From the NCBI GenBank assembly GCA_028752905.1, contig JAQNBH010000010.1, forward strand, positions 10,782,993 to 10,846,992: a stretch of DNA of 64,000 nucleotides, in the 5' to 3' direction. Positions within the stretch are counted from its first letter, which is position 1. Each line of letters opens with the position of its first letter. The notes beneath the pieces are model-generated. The model had not been told where the DNA came from. It did no database searches and saw nothing but the letters and a program-made list of their open reading frames with translations. This stretch comes from Cladorhizidae sp. MBARI D1340-BT2 (lineage: Eukaryota > Porifera > Demospongiae > Poecilosclerida > Cladorhizidae). Shown here piece by piece: positions 57,255 through 64,000 of this stretch. The position numbers and the translations under genes were made by a program.

Positions 57255-57890
57255 GGTATTGACAATCTTGACATGCCATCTGCTTCATTTGCAATGTGGT
57301 TAGAATACCATTGGTCTAGTAAAAATGCCCTCCTCTAGTGGAGGGATGACAACATAGCCAGGAGGGGTTTGTGATCATCACCAAATGTAAACTGTCATAG
57401 TGATATTACTGCTGCAAAGGTCAAAGCTAAGGCAAGACTTTGGGAGGCACAGCAATAGGATGCTCTGTCAGGCAGAACATGTGATAGGACTGCACATTGG
57501 CTGAGGCATCAGCTACCAGATGTATGAGCAACTCTGGTCTGTGGTGAACCACAACCTGGGCTGAACTCAAAGCCCAGCAGTTGAAGGTTGAAGGCTCTTA
57601 CAATGGTACTACTCCGTTTCCAAGCTTGAGTAGGCCATTCAGAGGGTAAAGTTCACCAGCAAGGCCAGGCAAAAACCTGCCATAATAATTCAGTAGGCCT
57701 AGAAAGGCTTTACAAAGGCTGGAAATGCTGAGTGTGCTTGGGCCGGCCAGCTTGTCAGGCTTGGTATGGAGACCGTCTTCGTGTACAGTGTAACAAATAA
57801 TTGACCCGAGGGTCACAAAAAAATGCACTTTGGCCTTGTGATTCTATTAAAAGGCCATGCTCTATTAACCATTTTAAGACTTGCCTTCTG
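57255..57890 (-). pseudogene. Reverse transcriptase thumb and RNase H remnant
   Basis: Reading down from 57890: RQVLKWLIEHGLLI, HFFVTLGSIICYTVHEDGLH, TKPDKLAGPS, FLGLLNYYGRFLPGLAGELY (the RT-RNase H connection of gypsy elements). Then come CCASQSLA, FTFGDDHKPLLAML and HIANEADGMSRLS (RNase H landmarks DHKPL and ANADALSRLP). Several stops and frame changes. The RNase H catalytic set is incomplete. Confidence 0.85.
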
Positions 57891-59242
57891 TGCTTATGCA
57901 GTCCTTTGCCAGTATTAATAGTGACGTACCCAGCTGATTAGTCATGCAGGAGGACCTGTGCTTATGCAGTCCTTTGCCAGTATTAATAGTGACGTACCCA
58001 GCTGATTAGTCGTGCAGGACGACCTGTGCTTACGCAGTCCTTTGCCAGTATTAATAGTGACGTACCCAGCTGATTAGTCATGCAGGAGGACCTATGCTTA
58101 CGCAGTCCTTTGCCAGTATTAATAGTGACGTACCCAGCTGATTAGTCATGCAGGACAACCTGTGCTTATGCAGTCCTTTGCCAGTATTAAGTGATGTACC
58201 CAGCTGATTAGTCATGCAGGACGACCTGTGCTTATACAGTGCTTTGCCAGTATTAATAGTGATGTACCCAGCTGATTAGTCATGCAGGACGACCTGTGCT
58301 TATGCAGTCCTTTGCCAGTATTAATAGTGATGTACCCAGCTGATTAGTCGTGCAGGACGACCTGTGCTTACGCAGTCCTTTGCCAGTATTAATAGTGACG
58401 TACCCAGCTGATTAGTCATGCAGGAGGACCTATGCTTAATGCAGTCCTTTGCCAGTATTAATAGTGACGTACCCAGCTGATTAGTCATGCAGGAGGACCT
58501 ATGCTTACGCAGTCCTTTGCCAGTATTAATAGTGACGTACCCAGCTGATTAGTCATGCAGGACAACCTGTGCTTATGCAGTCCTTTGCCAGTATCCAGCT
58601 GATTAGTCATGCAGGACGACCTGTGCATATGCAGTCCTTTGCCAGTATTAATAGTGACGTACCCAGCTGATTAGTCATGCAGGACAACCTGTGCTTACGC
58701 AGTCCTTTGCCAGTATTAATAGTGACGTACCCAGCTGATTAGTCATGCAGGAGGACCTATGCTTACGCAGTCCTTTGCCAGTATTAATAGTGACGTACCT
58801 AGCTGATTAGTCATGCAGGACGACCTGTGCTTACGCAGTCCTTTGCCAGTATTAATAGTGACGTACCCAGATGATTAGTCATGCAGGACGACCTGTGCTT
58901 ACGCAGTCCTTTTCCAGTATTAATAGTGACGTACCCAGCTGATTAGTCATGCAGGACGACCTGTGCTTATGCAGTCCTTTGCCAGTATTAATAGTGATGT
59001 ACCCAGCTGATTAGTCATGCAGGACGACCTGTGCTTATGCAGTCCTTTGCCAGTATTAATAGTGACGTACCTAGCTGATTAGTCATGCAGGAGGACCTAT
59101 GCTTATGCAGTCCTTTTCCAGTATTAATAGTGATGTACCCAGCTGATTAGTCATGCAGGACGACCTGTGCTTACGCAGTCCTTTGCCAGTATTAATAGTG
59201 ACGTACCCAGCTGATGAGTCACGCAGGACGACCTGCGTGTAC
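57890..59242. repeat. 68-bp minisatellite (about 20 copies) replacing the RT palm
   Basis: The unit tgcttatgcagtcctttgcc, agtattaatagtgacgtacc, cagctgattagtcatgcagg, aggacctg has period 68. It occupies exactly the gap between the RT start (GGSKYK) and RT end (RQVLKWL). On the minus strand part of the unit reads YVTINTGKGLHKHR, which continues in frame into RQVLKWL and resembles the ILVTGKTEKEHLQNL segment normally found there. Confidence 0.93.
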
Positions 59243-59254
59243 GCATGCGACAGG

Positions 59255-59695
59255 TACTGTTGTTGTTGTTATTTTAGGGGGTCAGTATTTTTTGTACTTA
59301 GAACCACCTGCGAAGTTAGCGAATAGCTCCCCCTGCTTTCGTAAAGGATATTGGTCAGTTCCAAGGTCAGGGTTTATGGTCCGCTGAATCTTCCACCCCT
59401 CTCAACAATTGTCAAAGCTCGCACTCCGAATGACATCTACTTGACAATTCCCACTTTGTCACACCTGTCCCACTCTTCTCCTGCGGCTCAAAGGCAGCAC
59501 TTCAAGGTCTGAAGATTTTGAGACTGGCCCCTGCCTTGAGGTGCAAAGTGGCTTGATAAGTGCGTATGTTGCCGAGTTCTCCTCTGAAAATATCCTCATG
59601 CTCCATAAGGAGGTGGTTGGCTGCACTTCCATTGGCAATTTGGTGCCAGTTCAGATGCAAAGACTTCACCCAGTTCCTTCCCAATAAACTGGGTC
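59255..59695 (-). pseudogene. Reverse transcriptase N-terminal remnant
   Basis: From 59695: GRNWVKSLHLNWHQI, LLMEHEDIFRGELGNIRTYQ, ATLHLKAGASLKIFRP, then after frameshifts TDQYPLRKQGELFANFAGGS and KYK. The segment DQYPLP..EDLFA.LAGG is standard gypsy RT sequence before the first catalytic Asp. The catalytic region (LDLS..Y, Y.DD) is absent, and the 68-bp array follows. Confidence 0.83.
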
Positions 59696-59799
59696 CACTT
59701 CCGGACGATGGTCACGACCAGCAGTCTCGTCTGGCCATTGTGCTCGACACTACTTCACATTCACTCACAGCAGTTAAGAGGTTACTGCCATTTATGTTT

Positions 59800-60795
59800 T
59801 CAGTGCGACCTTCGACTCACAGAGAGACAGGAACCTCCGGGTTTCTTGTGAAATGATGTCGCTGCTGCCCCTGCGTCAACTCCTAGGGGAACACTTTTCC
59901 CATTCATTTTGATATCAACTGTTATCGGTTTTGGAGTCTGTTGGTTACAAGTAGAGCAGCGGCAACTCGTCTTCCTCTCGATCCTCATACCTTCCTCCAT
60001 CACTAGCTTAGTGTCCGTGGACATTTCTGCGGTGACGTACTTGGCAGACTTGAAGACATTTTGACGGGATGTTTGTGGTTGCTGCCACAAGTATTCCCAG
60101 CGCCAACGTCCCTTCTGGGTCCCCTTGGACTGGCTGTGTTGTGTGGAGGTGTATCCTTGTTTGACAGAATGATATTTGACTGTCTTGAACCTCACTCATG
60201 GGGTGATTAATTCTTCTTCCACAGGGCTTGCATCTGTCTGAGGTAGCATTCCTAATCCCTTTGGAACTCCGTACCAGTCAAGCTTCTTTGCATTTTTGGT
60301 TGCTGCCTCTGCAGGTACCGTAAGATCCACTGCAAGTTAATTTATTCTCAGAAAGTAGCTCTTGGGAGATGTCTTCATTTTTTTTTCTCTTTTTTTCCTT
60401 CCTTTTTCCTTCCCCAGACTGCTAGCCAACAGGTCTCGCAGAGCATCACATGAACTTCAAAATAACAGCCTCCGGAGTTCTGCGATGAAGTCTGCTTCTG
60501 GTTCTCTTAATTGCTGTCCGCGCTTATCAAAGTTGCATCTCTGAGCGATGATGCGGTCACTTTGGAAGGTAGTGTCACATCAAAGCAGTGCTTAGTTCAG
60601 TGAAGTCCCTTGTGGCTGGTTTATCTGGTGCAAGCAGATCTTCAAGACTCTGTAGGTCTTGCCACCACTGCAATTGAGAGGACAGCGGGTTTCTTGGCAT
60701 GATTAGCTATAGAGGAGGACTCCATTCTCACTAGGTAAGTGGTAATTATTTCCACATCTGCGTTGTCTATCTTTCCGAGAGTGCCTGCCATAATT
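59800..60795 (-). pseudogene. Gag and protease remnant
   Basis: The Gag frame opens MAGTLGKIDNADVEIITTYL at 60792 downward. Later frames carry FDKRGQQLREPEADFIAELR, RLL (a Gag helix landmark), a damaged zinc knuckle (CKPCGRRINHPMSEV, last Cys lost), and a protease-like KPITVDIKMNGKSVPLGVDA, GAAATSF. There the active-site Asp is present, but the usual D-[ST]-G-A reads D-A-G-A. Multiple frameshifts and stops. Confidence 0.78.
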
Positions 60796-60804
60796 TTAAT
60801 CCTC

Positions 60805-60812
60805 GGTCACCA
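60805..60812 (-). promoter_or_regulatory. Primer-binding site remnant (tRNA-Trp type)
   Basis: TGGTGACC on the minus strand just after the 5' LTR, followed by gaggatt. A tRNA-Trp primer would pair with TGGTGACCCCGACGTGA; only the first eight bases still fit. Confidence 0.6.
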
Positions 60813-60839
60813 ATTATAGTATTCAGATTTCCCAAATGC

Positions 60840-60973
60840 TATCATGTGCACACTTGTGTAGCAAGCTAGTTATACACGGGTTGTGACTCTTATTCCAAAT
60901 AGACTTCAGAAATGACAAGTGGCACTAGTTACTATAGCATTAAAAGTCCTTTGGTGTGGTTAATTAACACACA
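60840..60973 (-). repeat. 5' LTR remnant of the gypsy element
   Basis: Same orientation and landmarks as 54190-54312 (gtgcacacttgtgtag, ccaaatagacttca, gtggttaattaacac). Its edge next to the primer site has lost a clear CA terminus. Confidence 0.8.
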
Positions 60974-61767
60974 CAAAACCACTACAAGTAGCCAAAACAG
61001 GTTGGTGAAATGGAGGTCAAGTTGTAGAAATGTGAATGGTGCATGTTTGTCCGATCAAAACATTTGTGAGGTTTTCATTTCATTTTTACCGCTACTAGGG
61101 CCTTGTATTGCCACAAAACAGCAACAACAACAGCAACAACAACAATAGCAGCAACAACAACAACAGGGATGGTGGGAGTTAGCAGTTGTCACAAGAGTTA
61201 GACAGTCATTTAGCCCTCCCAATCCAGCAGGCTGGACTGTAAGAAGTGTTCGCATAATTATAGGCATGAGGTGTTATGTTTATGCCTCCAGAAGTTATAC
61301 TCGTAGATGCGGGGGGATGAGGACCAGTTCTCTGGGCTATCACTTGACCTTCCTTAACAAGTCCCTCCCCTCTCCTCCCCACACACACACGATAATCTGT
61401 TGTTGTTTTCATGACAATACCAAAGAACAACTTGTTTTCTAAGAATCAAACTCTTCCTCTCAGGGATACAATAAGCTGCAGTTTGGTGTATGAATCAGCT
61501 CCACTGACGTAAGCTGACAAAAGCTTCCATTGCTCTGTTGCTCGCATATCTAAAACAAAACCTAATATTACAGTAACCTTCTCAATAATCAACTTGAAAT
61601 TCTATTCTCTTGATGTTTCGACTAGATACTGTAGCCTTCATTAGGAATAATGAGATGCTAAGACTCGGCTATATACCTTATTCACCACGTGCTACAAAAC
61701 CATACAAAACCACACCTTGGCACATGCGTCTAGCACGTGAGCCGCACGTGAGCCGGATGTGGAAAGA
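60974..61767. other. Unassigned stretch between gypsy and Penelope-like elements
   Basis: It contains a CAA/CAG repeat at 61118-61164. No gene recognised. Confidence 0.45.
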
Positions 61768-61795
61768 CAATAATAGTAATAATAATAGTAATAAT

Positions 61796-61886
<91 letters not shown>
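61768..61886. repeat. (AAC)n/(AAT)n microsatellite
   Basis: An AAC block (about 61794-61826) runs into an AAT block (61827-61886), lying just past the 3' end of the Penelope-like element. Confidence 0.95.
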
Positions 61887-61954
61887 TTACAAATAAATTT
61901 AAATATATGTAATAATTATTAAAAATAATAAATATAATAGATAAATTAAGACTA

Positions 61955-63100
61955 TAATTATGGTGGTTGTGGCTTCTCTTGAGAGTAGCAAGTCCATTCC
62001 ACAGTCTCGATTGAACTGCTCACACTTTGACGCTAGGCTGATAAGCAATGCCTCCTTCACTAGCAGTTCCTTCTGGCCTGGTCCAAGATGGTGGCTTCCT
62101 CCCACAAAATAGGATGGGTGTCATTTATCCCATGCAAGCAATTTTTCTATACAGGCATCTCTTTCACTCTGGTCTCCAGTCTTCTGATGGTCTCCCCTAT
62201 GTAGTATTTCCCACAGCTACAAGGGATGCGGTACACAATGCATGAGTGCATATTAGCTGGTAAAACATCCTTCACTCTGCTCAGTTGTGTCAACAGAGTT
62301 CTTCCTGATCTGAAAATGACTTTGATGTTGAACTTCCTGCAGACCCTCCTGATGTCTTCGCTCATCCCTGCTGCATAAGGATATAATTTTCCACCCGCGT
62401 GCTTGTTTTAACGCCTAATGAAAACACTCCTTGTATAGAGTAGAGCTTCCTCTAGCCACTGGTGCTAATTTCAACTCTCTAGCACTTTCCAATTAGGAGT
62501 TAGAAATGCATGGGCAGGCTGGTTTTGAGGCCCCCAATTTTGAATGCATGTGCCTTGGGTATGATTATATCTATGCAACAGTTTTTAGTATCAAGAGAGA
62601 GCACACGGAGAGACCTTTCTTTTGAGCTATATATCGAGTGAAGTGTACAGAATTTATGGAGCTCCAAAGTCGTAACCACGTGGGCAGGGGTGTTAACACT
62701 TTGGTAACATCCACACTTATTCATTTCTCGAGATGTATACAATGAAATGGGAAGCTAAAAAATATCATAACTCAAGAATGGCTGACAATAATGAGTTGAA
62801 ACTTGAAATGCAGTTAGTGTAATAGTGAAATAGAATGATGGGGTTGAAGGCTAAAAAATATATATGTCTGGTCTACTCTCCCTTCCTGAATGGTAGAGTC
62901 TCTCCTTGTCTTCCTTTCTGTGTTTAGATGTATCTACAGAGGAAAGGTTGATGAAGGCTTGTGGATAACCATTCTCTATAAAGACCCTCTTCAAATGCTT
63001 TCCTGCTCTCTGTCCACTCTGTCTCATCAGCCTCTCTAGTGAGTGCTGCTCAGCTTTCCTGCTCTCTCCTGACATGTCCACTCTGTCTCATCAGCCTCTC
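61955..63100 (-). mobile_element. Penelope-like retroelement remnant with GIY-YIG endonuclease
   Basis: Reading down from 63100: SLERLMRQSGQRAGKHLKRV, FIENGYPQAFINLSS (end of the RT region). Then follows an interruption by a foldback-repeat copy (about 62388-62850). Coding resumes as YPYAAGMSEDIRRVCRKFNI, KVIFRSGRTLLTQLSRVKD, CIVYRIPCSCGKYYIGET, IRRLETRVKE, and after frame changes ELLVKEALLISLASKCEQFN, RDCGMDLL. The GIY-YIG landmarks (VYRIPC, YIGET, RLETR) and the order RT then GIY-YIG are diagnostic of Penelope-like elements. It is inactive: stops, frameshifts and the insertion. Confidence 0.87.
62388..62690. mobile_element. Single-arm copy of the foldback element, inserted in the Penelope-like element
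   Basis: Shared with the right arm of 19385-20148 in the same order: cctaatgaaaacactc, atagagtag.gcttcctctag, ccac.ggtgctaattt, ttagtatcaa, gagagcacac.gagagacct, tttgagctatatatc. It breaks the Penelope reading frame between the GRESRPDIY and YPYAAGMSED segments. Sequence on to about 62850 is probably also part of the insertion. Confidence 0.8.
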
Positions 63101-63610
63101 TAGATAGTGCTGCTCAACTTTCCTGCTCTCTCCTGATATATCCACTCTGTCTCATCAGCCTATCTAGACAGTGCTGCTCAGCTTTCCTGCTCTCTCCTGA
63201 CATGTCCATTCTGTCTCACCAGCCTCTCTAGATAGTGCTGCTCAACTTTCCTGCTCTCACCTGACATATCCACTCTGTCTCATCAGCCTCTCTAGTGAGT
63301 GCTGCTCGGCTTTCCTGCTCTCTCCTGACATGCCCACTCTGTCTCATAAGCCTCTCTAGTGAGTGCTGCTCAGCTTTCCTGCTCTCTCCTGACATGTCCA
63401 CTCTATCTCATCAGCCTATCTAGACAGTGCTGCTCAGCTTTCCTGCTCTCTCCTGACATATCCACTCTGTCTCATCAGCCTCTCTAGATAGTGCTGCTCA
63501 GCTTTCCTGCTCTCTCCTGACATGTCCACTCTGTCTCATCAGCCTCTCTAGTGAGTGCTGCTCAGCTTTCCTGCTCTCTCCTGACATGTCCACTTTGTCT
63601 TGGGCTGTTG
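62990..63610. repeat. 64-bp minisatellite (about 9-10 copies) grown from the Penelope-like frame
   Basis: The unit tctcatcagcctctctagtg, agtgctgctcagctttcctg, ctctctcctgacatgtccac, tctg has period 64. The left-most unit is the coding sequence of the Penelope remnant on the minus strand (SGESRKAEQHSLERLMRQ). Units alternate between tagtgagtgc and tagatagtgc or tagacagtgc forms. Confidence 0.93.
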
Positions 63611-64000
63611 CAATGATGTTGGCAGTGCTGAAGAACCTTTCACCTCTCACTGCTATAATGTTCAGGGACTCTCTGCTCTCTCATTTTTCAACACGTATCT
63701 AAACGGTGGTGTTTTCTTGCTCTCAGCCTCTGCTGGTGTGGGCTCCCTCACTATCCTCTTTCTCATAGTCATTCAGCCATTTTATGCTGGCTCCTCTGGT
63801 TTTGAGCCCCCTGACAAGAATGTAGGCAGCTTGTGGCCTGTGAATAGTGTGATGCCATGTGCTTCTTTATTGGAGAATGACTGCGATTTTTGCACCTGCC
63901 ATTTGTTGACTGCTCAGAGGACACAGAACACATGTGCAGATGGATGTACACATCTGCTGTTTGGGAAAAGTAACATTTTTTCGAGAGAATAAAGTTTCAT
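63611..64000. other. Unassigned right edge
   Basis: An open plus-strand frame of 130 codons (63600-63992) begins at the end of the 64-bp array. It has no family I recognise, and its Met lies in array-edge sequence. AATAAA occurs at 63990, near the window end, so a 3' end of some transcript is possible but unsupported. Confidence 0.3.

Larger units (their letters stand above)
54190..60973 (-). mobile_element. Decayed Ty3/gypsy LTR retrotransposon
   Basis: Minus-strand order of remnants: LTR (about 60840-60973), primer site, Gag, protease, reverse transcriptase start, 68-bp array, RT end, RNase H, integrase (with a later insertion), 17-bp array, integrase tail, LTR (about 54190-54312). Stops and frameshifts run throughout. 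The primer-binding site starts TGGTGACC (minus strand, 60812-60805), the first eight bases expected for a tRNA-Trp primer, as in CsRn1-type elements. Domain order RT-RH-IN fits Ty3/gypsy. Confidence 0.9.

Noticed and set aside
63600..63740. hAT-type transposase C-terminus (minus-strand GERFFSTANIIATAQDKVD)
   Set aside because: The short stretch resembles the hAT SERVFSTAGNI motif, but no other hAT segment is present. The adjoining frame belongs to the Penelope-derived array. Probably chance.

Overview
The window is eukaryotic nuclear DNA from an animal, most likely an early-branching invertebrate such as a sponge. That placement is an inference. It rests on an animal-type CSDE1/UNR gene split by GT-AG introns, the first exon of an NME5-like (cilium-associated) nucleoside diphosphate kinase gene, remnants of Ty3/gypsy, Penelope-like, Mutator-like and PIF/Harbinger-like elements, and very heavy tandem-repeat content. 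I see no bacterial-style operon, no rRNA, no tRNA and no CRISPR array.

Positions 1-44278 are one gene read from the minus strand. Thirteen exons, recognised by conserved cold-shock-domain peptides and compatible splice phases, encode about 480 residues of CSDE1. The first coding exon is uncertain (candidate at 47044-47052), and the 3' end lies beyond position 1. Only about 1.4 kb is coding. Most introns carry their own unrelated tandem array: 22 bp plus GATA; 32, 30, 20 and 19 bp; 79, 41 and 36 bp; 65 bp (about 73 copies); 43 bp; and 15, 68, 57 and 42 bp (about 133 copies). The intron at 9722-18758 also holds a Mutator-like transposon that is split by a second, 2.97-kb DNA transposon with 11-bp inverted termini and a target-site duplication. 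Other intron passengers are a large foldback element, a MITE, and a 1.45-kb element with terminal inverted repeats.

From 44.3 to 51.3 kb there are microsatellites, a second Harbinger-like MITE, a 146-bp duplication and TTAGGG-like degenerate arrays. An NME5-like first exon lies on the plus strand at 51396-51530, with a good RFX X-box match just upstream. The rest of that gene was not found.

From 54.2 to 61.0 kb a decayed Ty3/gypsy retrotransposon lies on the minus strand between two diverged LTR remnants. Inside it, two tandem arrays (68 bp in reverse transcriptase, 17 bp in integrase) appear to have grown out of the element's own codons. From 61.9 to 63.6 kb a Penelope-like element on the minus strand is interrupted by a copy of the foldback repeat, and it carries a third array (64 bp) that also appears to have grown from its own coding sequence. 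The main message is tandem-repeat birth, in introns and inside dying transposons, around an otherwise conserved gene. The very long open frames in the window (up to about 1300 codons) are products of repeat period and are not annotated as genes.
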